Part shown: positions 54,757-64,000 of the stretch, one piece after another
Numbering within the stretch: the first letter of the stretch is position 1
Layout: each line of letters begins with the position of its first letter
Source of the DNA: Isochrysis galbana
Lineage: Eukaryota > Haptophyta > Isochrysidales > Isochrysidaceae
Reading direction: 5' to 3'
Assembly: GCA_018136815.1 (NCBI GenBank)
Contig: CM030931.1
Span: 5,152,148-5,216,147 of the forward strand
DNA length: 64,000 bases
Made by a program: the position numbers and the translations under genes
Notes under the pieces: model-generated
The model's database searches: none
What the model was told of the DNA's origin: nothing
What the model saw: the letters and a program-made list of their open reading frames with translations, nothing else

Positions 54757-56084
54757 CATCAAGCCGAGCTAAGCATTTCCGACATTGCGGACTAGAAGGG
54801 CCTCCTTGGCTCAAGTGCTGAATGTTCGTCGAATGCGACACGGGCCAGGGATTAAGATCGCGCAGGGACCGCAGAGAGCTCCAAGAACTGGGCAGATTGA
54901 TTTGTTGGGCGCAGCAAGTACGGGCAGGGATAGAAGGCAACGGATCGGCGCCTTCCCCATCTTATTTGCTTATGTATGAGTTCGTGATGTAAAGCGGCAA
55001 GAGCAAGACGCCATGTGAATCGTGCTATTAGCAGTGGTATTGCTTTTGGTTACTCAGAGAAAATATTCTGGTTCTTACTGGGTCGCTCATTCACATGGAA
55101 ACATGCAGCCAAGCAGCCAAAAGGCTGATCAGCGAAGCTACACGCATTCTACAACTCACGAGAGCAAACCTAAACCTAGTACCTAGACTAGCCTAGCTAG
55201 ACAAAACCGGGGAACCGGGCCTACTCCTTGCCGGAGACGGGGAAAATAATAAAAGCATTCGTACCTGCATTCCTGCTACTGCTACTGTTACCCGCGGCTC
55301 TATATTCGTATTCGGTCTTTCCCATCTAGGGCGGTGACCCGCCAGTGAAGGGAGTGCACTAGTGTATCGGACACCTTCAACCTTAAATCAAGAACTTTTT
55401 ATACATTCCTGGCTTTTGCTTTTTTTATTTTTACCCCTTAGAAGTTCAAATAGATTAGCAAATAGTGTTTGAGTTTGAAGGCCCTAAAGCAGAAAACTCT
55501 AAACTCTGAACTCTGACTCTGACGGGAGGGGGGGGGGGGTTCCTGAAGTCCTGCAATTCACCTGAAAGCTGAAAGCCTTTGAAATTGAAAGCCAAAGCCA
55601 AAGCCAAAGCCAACAGCACCACCACCAACACCAAGCCGCGAGACGCGCGCAAGGCGGAGCGTACTCGAGCGGGCCCTACCCACGCCAACTACAAAAGTTC
55701 ACACTTTACGCTATAAGCTATGAGCTTCGTTGCCAATGACCATAAATGACTGATGACCAGCAAGGGGCAACTGACAATGGAGGGGGCACACTGCCGACAA
55801 CCGCAGCACTATCGTTATATTCCTCCAACAAGAAAACTCTCAGAACCCTTCCCCTTCTCTCTCTCTCTGCCCCCCGGCCTGCCTCTGCTGGCCGCACCGC
55901 GCCGCGCTGCCTCCGCCCCCGCGGCTTCCCCTCCCCTTCCCCCTCCCCTTCCCCTTTCCCCGGCACCCTCGGTGCACCCCCCCACCCCCACCCACCCCTC
56001 TCCCTTCCGCTCCCTCCCCCCCCCCCCTCCCCCGCCCCTCCCCCCGCGCAGCAGCGCAGGCCACACAGCCAGTCAGCCAGCCCA
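54757..56084. other. Intergenic and promoter of the phosphatase gene
   Basis: No gene seen. 55855-56050 is C/T-rich and leads to the ATG at 56085. Reiterated CCAAAG units occur at 55595-55612. Confidence 0.45.
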
Positions 56085-57329
56085 ATGGGCGCGGACCTCG
56101 ACCGATGGATCGAGGACATCAAGCAATGCAAGCTGCTTGCTGAGCTTGACCTCAAGCACCTGTGCGAGTATGTGCAAGAGCTCATGCTTGAGGAGTCGAC
56201 CGTCCAGCCTGTCCCCTCGCCAGTCACCATTTGCGGAGACATCCACGGCCAATTCCACGATCTGCTTGAGCTCTTCAATTGCGGGGGCCATCCCCCTGAA
56301 ACAAGCTACATATTTATGGTGCGGTGGATGGCCTGCTCGCTCTTGCTCTCTGCATGAGCAGATGTAGTAGCGGCCTGCATGTGTCAGGCGGGCGGGCGTT
56401 GGACTGTGCGACGGATGGATGCTGCAAAGAGCAATGGGTGGCAGGCTGTCGACTCAGCCGGTGCCCCTCTACGCTGACCTCGCTCTCACATCCCCCATCT
56501 CCAGGGAGACTTTGTCGATCGCGGGTACAACTCGGTGGAGACAATGACGCTGCTGCTGCTGCTGAAAGCACGATACCCGCATCGCATCACACTGTTGCGC
56601 GGCAATCACGAGAGTAGGCAAATCACTCAGGTGCTAGGCACCCACACAACCACTAGGTGTTGCACAGAGGCCACGGGCTTGATTGTCTCACCTTTCCAAA
56701 TGCGTCGAGGCTGCCAGTGCCTCTTTTCGGCCACATCTGCACAGCTAATTCCACCGGCTTGCTTGGCGCAGGTATACGGCTTCTACGATGAGTGCCAACG
56801 CAAGTATGGCAACACCAACCCCTGGAAGTACTGCACCGACCTCTTCGATTGGTGCCCGCTAGCTGCGATTGTGGACGGACGCGTCCTCTGTGTCCATGGT
56901 GGTCTATCACCTGAGGTGCGCACCATCGATCAGATGCGGCTCATCGACCGGCGGCAGGAGATTCCTCACGAGGGCGCCTTTTGCGACCTGATGTGGTCTG
57001 ACCCAGACGACATTGAGACGTGGGCCGTCTCGCCACGCGGTGCAGGCTGGCTGTTTGGTTCAAAGGTGACGCAGGAGTTCAATGCCATCAATGGGATCGA
57101 GCTCATCTGCCGCGCGCACCAGCTGGTCCAGGAGGGGTATAAGTACATGTTTGACGAGGGGCTCGTCACGGTATGGTCGGCGCCGAACTACTGCTACCGA
57201 TGCGGGAATGACGCGTGTATCCTCGCGCTCGATGATCAGCTGGGGCGTAATTTCAAGATTTTCAAGGAGGTCGAGAGCACAAAGCAAACGACGCAACCCG
57301 CCATATCGAATGTGCCTTACTTTCTTTGA
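56085..57329 (+). CDS. PPP6C: Serine/threonine protein phosphatase 6 catalytic subunit, 305 aa, 3 exons
   Basis: PP2A-family metallophosphatase. Exons 56085-56318, 56505-56630 and 56772-57329, all GT-AG, phase 0. Metal and catalytic motifs: GDIHG, GDFVDRG (formed across the exon 1-2 junction) and RGNHESRQ; then [31 protein letters not shown] and [11 protein letters not shown]. The protein is 305 aa, the same as the animal PP6 catalytic subunit. It ends SNVPYFL, with the conserved C-terminal YFL that is methylated in this family. The start ([20 protein letters not shown]) aligns with PP6 better than with PP2A or PP4. Confidence 0.95.
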
Positions 57330-58377
57330 ACCTACCATGACAAACTCTTGGCCCCTGCGCTCCATTGATGTTTCGAAGATCATATGCATCATCTGTTTGA
57401 CGCGCACTGGCACGGCAGCACGAGGACTTTCGCTGGTTCTGCGTAGCGTCTACACTGCTCGATCTGCCTCATAGAACAGAGATTTCGATTGAGGGCTCAC
57501 AAAGCTTGTTGCTCTGTCGCTGTGCTTTGCGCGTACGTGCGATGCAAATGCTGGCTGGCGGCAAGCTCCCCCGAGTTCCACAGTGGTCTTCGCGTCCACT
57601 TAGCCACTCGCGCTGCACCTATGGTCTATTGCAAATGACTTAGCCACTCGCGCTGCACCTATGGTCTATTGCAAATGTGACGGCGTTGCATTTCAGAGGT
57701 TTGCGAGTAAGAATCTGTCGCCGTCATGTCTTCCCCTGCCATTCGTGGCGTTCTATGTTGCATAACAAGAGCACCAACCACTCTATGGCATGCCGACGCA
57801 CCCACCCCAACCGGTGGGATGCTCATTGCCGTGGCGAGGTTGTGGGCTACGCTAGGACCCTTCCTTGAGCCTCGTGGATGTCGTTCGTCTCCAGGCTGCG
57901 GCCTCACGCCAGATGAGATTACCACGCAGGATATGATGCTTCCTTATGCTGTCTCATCTAGACCGGACGTGCAACCGCTTTCGCCACGAGGTGGCTAGAG
58001 ACAATGGCTGGGCAGCCTTGCTAGGACGAGCCGATTGCTGTAGGCACCCGCATGACGTGCCCTTGCTTGTGAGACTTTTTGTGTGTGCTCTTACCATCAG
58101 TATCCGTTGGTTTTCTTTGTGTCACGCGATCGCGCGCTCAAGGGAAGCGGGAGATCGAGCTAGAACGTGTGTTGTGCCTTCGTCCGATTGCCATTGCCAT
58201 TGCTGCGGCGATCATACGTATTTGCGGTCGCGTCGTGGGTGGCGTCGTGTTGGCACGGCTCACGTCACAAAATCTTAATGCAACTCTGTGGAAGATCGCG
58301 CTTGGGTAGATTTGCCTGCCCCTAAGGCCCTGGTTGTTCTGTCATATATGATGTCACACTGTGGCGATGTAGGGGGG
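57330..58377. other. Intergenic with a perfect 40-bp tandem duplication
   Basis: 57598-57637 and 57638-57677 are identical 40-bp copies starting ACTTAGCCACTCGCGC. Nothing else was recognised. The sequence just before 58378 ends in AGGGGGG, like a polypurine tract. Confidence 0.6.
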
Positions 58378-59244
58378 TGTGCCCATGTCGCATTCGCGAG
58401 TCGACACTCGTTAGGCTTCTCTCTTCTCTTCGTCGTTCGGCATTTATCGTTATAATTCTCTCGTCTCTCGTTCTCGTTCTCGGTCAAAAGCTTCGCTTGG
58501 ACGCATAGGGTCTTGGGTTGTGGAGCGCCCTCTCTCTTTCTCTCGAAGAGAAGGGAAGTTTCCCCACCTTTCTCCCTCCTAGGCGCCTCGCAACTAGGTT
58601 TAATTCGCTATCTTCTCCGCGTTTCGCTATCTACTTCAGTGATTGCAATCAGGTTTAATTTGCAATCTCATCGCATCTCCCCTTTAGGCACACCGCACTT
58701 CTCTCGTCTTATTCGGTAAGTCTTTTGGAATCTTGTGCGGCAGGATTGCCCCTCGTTTCCGTTATGGTGCGATTCCCCTTCCGGACGGGATCGCCGATAG
58801 ATCGCCTTCTGATCGTCGTCCGTCGTCGTCTAGCCGGAGTGTTTAGGTTTGATTTCAGTCGAGTTATGTGAGAAAGTCGTGGGGCGAGAGTCGGGGTGTT
58901 TTCGTCCTGGGTGTCTTTGTCCGTCGTCCTGTCGTCAGTCGTCATCCGTCGTCGCTCTCGCTCTCGTCGCTCTCGCTCTCGTAACACTCATACCCTACAA
59001 ACTCGCCTCGCCTCGCCAGCCCCTGCCATCACAGCCCTCCTCTCACTCACCCTCGCCTCTCGCCACTCGCTCGATGTCGTTCTCGCCGCCGTCCTCGCCC
59101 TCGTCCAAGCCCGCCTGCCCGCCTTCCTCTGCTGACGGGCTTCAGCCCGTCAGCACCTCTAAAGCCGTCTCCTCCGCCGCGCCTGCCGCCGGCATGCCTC
59201 CTTCCTCATTGCCCTCAGGCCCTATGGGCCATCCCAATCCGTCA
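58378..59244 (+). repeat. LTR of the same gypsy family, third copy
   Basis: Opposite orientation to the element at 27533-39007. Begins TGTGCCCATGTCGCATTCGC, is clearly diverged from the other two, and ends at the same CGTCA terminus. The left side carries AGGGGGG like the polypurine tract of the intact copy, but no internal gypsy sequence is recognisable beyond it, and no 5-bp duplication is visible. Confidence 0.8.
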
Positions 59245-59604
59245 GGTGTAGAATCTCTCCCGGTGCGTCCCGCGCTGGACGTCTCAATGGGGCCTACACC
59301 AATGCTGCTAAAAGACCTTCGCTTCGTACTCGGCAACGATTGGGAGATCAGGGTTTGTTTCGCCTTTGGCGATGGGGGAGCGTCAGAGTTTTATTGTTGT
59401 GTTAGTATAACCTTAGTGCTGCGGGACCGTAGCCCTTCGACGGCAACGGAGCCCCTACCCCGCGATGGGGGTGTGCGCGGTTGGCGCATGGCTCGTCCGG
59501 TGTATGTGGCTAGGAATGCTAGCTAACAAGATGTCATACGACGCTATAAGTTCTAACGTTGGGCCCACTGACTGTGAGAAGAGCGGTGTAGATCAGAGTA
59601 ACTA

Positions 59605-59855
59605 TTGGAGGCTAGCTATGTGCTATGTATGCATGTACGCCCTGCCCCTAATGGGGGCATCCACATGAGTTCCGAGATAGAAGTTATAGAAGCGGTCGGT
59701 CCACCGTCGCTAGGATGTCACATCGTTACTGGGTGGACTGAGGCAAGGGAAATCAAAGTGTCTGAAGGGGATAAATACATCACTAAAATGAACAACATAT
59801 GGATATATACCAACACCAACTACCTGGGTGAAACCACTAGCACCACCGACGTAGC
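59605..59855 (+). pseudogene. LINE-like coding remnant, left part
   Basis: Frame reading EVIEAVGPPSLGCHIVTGWT, then NNIWIYTNTNYLGETTSTTDVA, up to the hAT insertion. It is AT-richer than host genes. The sequence resumes on the far side of the hAT element after the duplicated GACGTAGC. Confidence 0.45.
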
Positions 59856-61089
59856 TAGGCCCAGGCCAATACTTGTAGTAAAACTCGCCCAAACTTGCGG
59901 GCCAAACTTGCGGGATTCTTGCAACAGCCCGCCCAAACTTGTAGCCATTCTTGTAGCAATTCTTGCCCAAACTTGTAGCCATTCTTGTAGTTGTAGCAAT
60001 TAGGGGTAAGGCAGAGTTTCGGAAATAACGAAATAACTCGTAAATTTGGACACATAACACATAACACATAACACACACTCACATGGCCTCCTGCTCCCTT
60101 TTGTTGTTGTTGTAACGTAACAGTAATGACGCCTGTATCTGATCAGCGAGTGACGATGAACGATTCGGACCAAACATAATGGCCAATAAAGAAAAGACGC
60201 GCTCACACGAAGCCGAGTTTGGAGTCATGCAAAAGGCGATCCTTGCCGCCTCTGCCCACGCGGGGAACTTGGTGTGGTTCCTTGCCCACCAACACAACAC
60301 CTCCTTCGTAAATGTCAGCACCTCGGAGTGATCAATGCGAGTCGCGCGGCATGTGCTCAAGTACGTGGGAAGCTCATCAAGGAGCCTCTGCGTGATTGAA
60401 GGCAAATGGTCGCTGTCGCCGAAGGCTGCGAGGCCCGGGGTCATGGTCTTGCCGGCCCTTCGCCGCACGGGCTCGTCGTCTTCGCTCTCCTCCTCCTCCT
60501 CGTTCTCCACCACCTCGCTTGTGCTGCGTTGCTCGGGCTCGGGATCAACGCCATCCCGAGGGAGGATGCTGTCACCCTCCGCCTCCGTGAGCGACGCAGC
60601 TCGTCGCGTACAGTGACGCTTGCCTACGCAGGAGGTGAGGGAGGATTGAGATGCGCGTCCACGGGCTCACACGTGCAAGCAGGCTAGCACGCAGTGGGCA
60701 GAGGGGAGAGGGAGAGGGGGCTGGCATGGCTTACCTAGCCCCGACATCGCGCGCCGCGCCGCGCGCCGCAGCCTGTCTCCTCGGAGCTGAAGAGGGCAAG
60801 AGAGAGGGCCAATTTACTGTCATGAAAGGCCCTGTTTATGTTAAAGAGTCGCATCCGCGCGACAACTTGTTCACCGAGTCAACTTGTTGACCGCGACAAC
60901 TTGTTCACCGCGAGGGAACATGTTGCTGTCTACTAATAAAGAGGAGATTATTATACTGGATACTGGTAGAGAGCCCGGCGCCACGGCCCCAATCTTGCAG
61001 CCACTTGTAGAGAGGGCCCAAACTTCTGGCAAGTTGGGCGAGCCACCCAAACTTGCAGAACAAGTTGTACAAGTATTGGCCTGGGCCTA
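59856..61089 (-). mobile_element. hAT DNA transposon, 1234 bp, internally deleted
   Basis: Perfect 22-bp terminal inverted repeats starting TAGGCCCAGGCCAATACTTG, flanked by the 8-bp duplication GACGTAGC (59848-59855 and 61090-61097). Subterminal AAACTTG(T/C) strings recur at both ends. It encodes only a C-terminal transposase piece. It is inserted in a LINE-like coding remnant. Confidence 0.95.
60079..60623 (-). pseudogene. hAT transposase, C-terminal dimerisation region
   Basis: From a possible acceptor near 60624 the frame runs through an acidic linker to the hAT dimerisation motif: EVLCWWARNHTKFPAWAEAA, then ARIAFCMTPNSASCERVFSL, ending at 60079. The catalytic N-terminal and middle parts are missing, so this copy cannot supply transposase. 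Confidence 0.8.
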
Positions 61090-61097
61090 GACGTAGC

Positions 61098-61967
61098 TAA
61101 GCCGGGAGAAGAGGCACACTATTCCACACGCCGGCCAGATGGGAAAGCGGGCTCAAAGGCCCGAAACACCTAGAGTACCCCTTAGCAGATGAGTACGCGC
61201 TTAACGGCAAGATACAACTAGATCAAATCACCGTATCCGACATCACGAGCGAATACCTAGTGGGTGGCCCCAGCGACAAACCGCAGCCGGCCCGAGAAAA
61301 GTGGACCCGTAAGCTAGACTTGACCCGGGAGGAGTGGATCCACGTGGCAAAACTATACACACACCCGATGCTCAAGCACACGGATAAACACCCTCACTTT
61401 AAACACATCACTCATAGGAGGCTAGGCACACGTAACCGATTCGCCACGGCGACCACGGCGAAATGCAGACTATGTGGAAAACATCGCGAAAACTCGACAC
61501 ACCTCGCCAGATGCCCTTCCACACAACAAATCTTCCGGGCCGTAGAAGCGGTAACGGGGTACACGCCTAGAGAAGACAGATCGACAGCACAAAAACTTAA
61601 AGACAGACTCTTCGTATACCCAAACACAACGACACCCGACAGCCTCAAAGCCCTCTACATCATAGCGTGGAGGTACATAATAGGTGACTTTTACAAAGTA
61701 GAATTTGACAACTACACTTTCCACCACGTGCCGGTCATCGAAAAAACCCTTAGCAGATTTACGGTCCTCGCCAGAGGACTCACCCCCCCAGACAAGCCCT
61801 CGACCGCACGCACTAGCATAGCCTCACAAGGGAGAAAACCGAAGCTCAAGTCCCCGCGTGAGCTTTTCGCACCCGTCTTTACTTTCAACGATAAAGGCAC
61901 ACTGATGTTAGGCGGCAACCTGGCCGCAATAGCCAATGCACTCCAACTAACGGAAAAGCTAGCTTAA
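61098..61967 (+). pseudogene. Non-LTR retroelement ORF, C-terminal part with zf-RVT-like motif
   Basis: Open frame from about 61125 to the stop at 61967. It contains HRRLGTRNRF followed by CRLCGKHRENSTHLARCP, a C-x2-C-x7-H-x4-C zinc motif typical of the segment behind LINE reverse transcriptases. The RT itself is not present. The frame entered from the left remnant differs by one shift, so the coding sequence was broken besides the hAT insertion. Confidence 0.65.
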
Positions 61968-62653
61968 CCGCGCATAAGCTGTCACGACGCTTCACACACC
62001 CGCCCTGCCTCAACCCCCGAAAACACGGAAACACGCCGCCCATCTCATAGGTCTAATAAAAAGAAACAATATAGAAACCGATAGCCCGATGGTACAGGAG
62101 GAGGAAAGAGTGGAAAAAACCTATCGGGGATCGGTGCACACCGTCTGCTGCAGGAAACCCCATACACCCAGCCCCTAGGTAGCGCACAAGGGACGGGCCG
62201 CAAGGCAGGTGGAGGGGGGATGAGAGCGGCGGGCGAGGCTGCATGTGTCAGAGTGCAGAGTCGCGCGAGCGGCGAGAATATTAAGAAGTTTTTTTTTTCG
62301 TTACTGGGTGGACTCCACCAAGAAGGGGGGTCTCCCGCTCTCTCTACTAGTGTGCCTCTCTCCTCGCTCTAAAACTACCGGGGGGGAGACCAACAAAGAG
62401 AGACACACATATAATCATCTTACGAGGACAGACCAATTTATGTGAGGAGGTCTCTCTCTGGGCCTCTCTCTCTCTTCAATATCGTCGCCTCTAGATCCAC
62501 ATATTCTCTCTGCTCTCGCGTCGTCTCGCTCTCTACCATTTCTCCGTCTCTCTTCTTCTTCTTCTTCTTCCATATCCTCCATCTTTCTTCTCTTTCACAG
62601 CTTCTTCCTTCCTGTCTTTCCTCTACTTTTCTGGGACATCTATTCTCTACTCT
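61968..62653. other. Intergenic and promoter of the C2orf69-like gene
   Basis: 62440-62650 is a C/T-rich tract leading to the ATG at 62654. No other gene. Confidence 0.5.
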
Positions 62654-63721
62654 ATGATTCCCCTTTCCCCCCGAGAGCTCTCTCTCCATCGGTTCCGCCG
62701 AGCGCCCCGGACGCGGGGGAGGGGAGAGGGAAGGAAGGGGCTGGTAGACCATATGGCTCGGCACATCTCGTCTCACGCCGTCGGACAGATGCGTGTCGGC
62801 GCAACAACCGTGCTCTACGCCCTTCCTCGTTCCTCGGCGGCCACACTCTCGCTGATTGCCTTCCCGGGAGACGCAGTGGCCTTCCCAGGCTGGCCCTGCC
62901 TCCATGGTGCTAGAGGGTGCCACCCACACGCCGGGGGACTGCTGGGCGCCCTCTTTGGCCGGCTCGAGCGTATGGGCACAGCGCAGGCCACGGCCCTGTT
63001 CGTCGTGGAGCCGGAGGCACTATCGGACCACCATGCTGTCTTTTCGCAGTTCCTGCCACCGACAACTGCCTCAGGCGAGCCTGTTCAAGGATACGACGGC
63101 AGACGACGAATCGCCTCAATGCAGCTGGCTGGCGTGCTCGATGCCGTGCGTCGAGCTGCTGTGCACGCACAGATTCCACCTCTGCCAGTTGCCATCCCAC
63201 TTATCGTCGCAGGATTCTCCAAGGGAGGAGTTGTCGCCAACCAGATCCTAGCAGAGCTTGCCTTGGCGTCCGATGTGCAATGTTTAGATGCTGTCCGTAA
63301 GGACCAGCGCCTCTGGGAGGAGGAGACGGTGGGCCACGCCCTGGATCCCAATGGTGACGGCACAGCCGTGCTCTCACGGTTGGCTGAGGTGCACTTTTTG
63401 GATGTAGGGCTGCATTGCCGTGGAGCATACCTGACGGACATGGTTGTTGCCGCTGCTCTAGGGGCGCGCTCGTCGCCACCAAGACTCTTTTTCCATGGCA
63501 CGCCCCGGCAATGGCGCGATCCCACTCGAAGATGGTTGGTGGACGAGAAGGACCGCTCTGTCCAGATACTCCGAGAGGGGGGGCTGTCTGTTATCGAGCG
63601 GGAGTATTTTGTTATGGAACAGCCATCGCTCGAGATGCACTTCCGCGTGTGCGAGGAATTTGAAACGAGTGGCAGCAGCCTGCTGGATCGATTAGACAAT
63701 CGCGACGCCTCACGAAGCTGA
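62654..63721 (+). CDS. C2orf69/UPF0565 family protein, 355 aa, single exon
   Basis: Alpha/beta-hydrolase-like family; the human member is mitochondrial and its loss causes a severe childhood disease, but the enzymatic activity is not established. Here: first ATG 62654, a basic N-terminus (SLHRFRRAPRTRGRGEGRKG) compatible with a targeting leader, LIAFPGDAVAF, and the nucleophile-elbow-like GFSKGGVVANQ (about 185-195). Then come FLDVGLHCRGAYLTD and the family-specific tail block TPRQWRDPTRRWLVDEKDRS, VQILREGGLSVIEREYF and PSLEMHFRVCEEF. The tail block closely follows the C2orf69 pattern (VQILGDLGM..SIENHFRVHEVF). A second ATG at 62753 (MARHISSHAV) is an alternative start. Confidence 0.85.
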   Translation: MIPLSPRELSLHRFRRAPRTRGRGEGRKGLVDHMARHISSHAVGQMRVGATTVLYALPRSSAATLSLIAFPGDAVAFPGWPCLHGARGCHPHAGGLLGALFGRLERMGTAQATALFVVEPEALSDHHAVFSQFLPPTTASGEPVQGYDGRRRIASMQLAGVLDAVRRAAVHAQIPPLPVAIPLIVAGFSKGGVVANQILAELALASDVQCLDAVRKDQRLWEEETVGHALDPNGDGTAVLSRLAEVHFLDVGLHCRGAYLTDMVVAAALGARSSPPRLFFHGTPRQWRDPTRRWLVDEKDRSVQILREGGLSVIEREYFVMEQPSLEMHFRVCEEFETSGSSLLDRLDNRDASRS

Positions 63722-64000
63722 TAGTCGGCGAGCCATGAGGTGGAAGATGGCGCCGGCCTTGTGGCCTTGCACTCCGATGTTTCAATTCGGGGAGATGATG
63801 CTCGTGGAGTCACAGCTATTGGGTGACACCAAATCGTCGGGAGAATGGGAACGGCTTTAGAACGACGCCAGTGTGCTCAGCCGCTCGCGTGTAGCTTTAG
63901 GGCCCATAGGTCCTGATGCGTCCTCCACGTTGTTATATGAAAGAAAATCTCCTCATTCATTTTCTTCAGATTGATGCAGAGCTGGTAGGGCGGTCGAATG

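Noticed and set aside
1-64000. CRISPR arrays, bacterial operons, ribosome binding sites, rRNA or tRNA genes
   Set aside because: The window is eukaryotic with spliced genes. I saw no tRNA A/B-box pair with a foldable cloverleaf, no rRNA core sequence and no spaced direct-repeat array. A tRNAscan-type search would be decisive.

Overview
This window is nuclear DNA from a GC-rich, intron-bearing, photosynthetic eukaryote. The genes combine a UFM1 ligase (absent from fungi), de novo histidine synthesis (absent from animals) and a plastid-type ABC1 kinase with a leader peptide. That mix fits an alga such as a haptophyte or ochrophyte; the species cannot be read from the sequence. Two 100-base N runs (26260-26359 and 52360-52459) show it is a scaffolded assembly.

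Layout. 1-230: last exon of a + strand gene cut by the window edge. 1744-2869 (-): small multi-span membrane protein. 4228-7115 (-): UFL1, five exons. 7290-9067: two non-autonomous DNA transposons with 8-bp target duplications. 11362-12646 (-): seven-span membrane protein, three exons. 14213-15179 (+): uncertain small gene. 16187-20582 (-): plastid-type ABC1 atypical kinase, nine exons, one apparent GC-AG intron. 21254-27500: repeat-rich, with an AT-rich island of orphan ORFs and broken coding pieces. 27533-39007 (-): an 11.5-kb Ty3/gypsy chromodomain retrotransposon with a 5-bp target duplication. 40436-43794 (+): HisD-HisG fusion, eight exons. 44995-45464: hAT-like MITE. 45711-46362: gypsy relic. 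46541-49353: XPB-like helicase gene plus an inverted partial copy of its 5' end. 49354-52270: dispersed repeats. 52747-54756 (+): EF-hand protein. 56085-57329 (+): protein phosphatase 6 catalytic subunit, three exons. 58378-59244: another copy of the gypsy LTR. 59605-61967: LINE-like coding remnant interrupted by a 1.2-kb hAT element. 62654-63721 (+): C2orf69/UPF0565 homologue.

How it fits together. The host genes are unrelated housekeeping functions (UFMylation, plastid kinase, histidine synthesis, phosphatase signalling) lying as islands between mobile elements; no cluster or operon is implied. All well-resolved splice junctions but one are GT-AG, and each junction was accepted only when reading phase and protein similarity agreed. 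Most genes have a homopurine/homopyrimidine tract just upstream of the start codon.

The most unusual system is the gypsy element. Its pol frame carries a phage-type cytosine methyltransferase-like domain ahead of protease, RT, RNase H, integrase and chromodomain. Gag and pol share one frame separated by a single TAG. The copy looks disabled: its 5' LTR lost the inner end and primer site, and the RT active site reads YLND.
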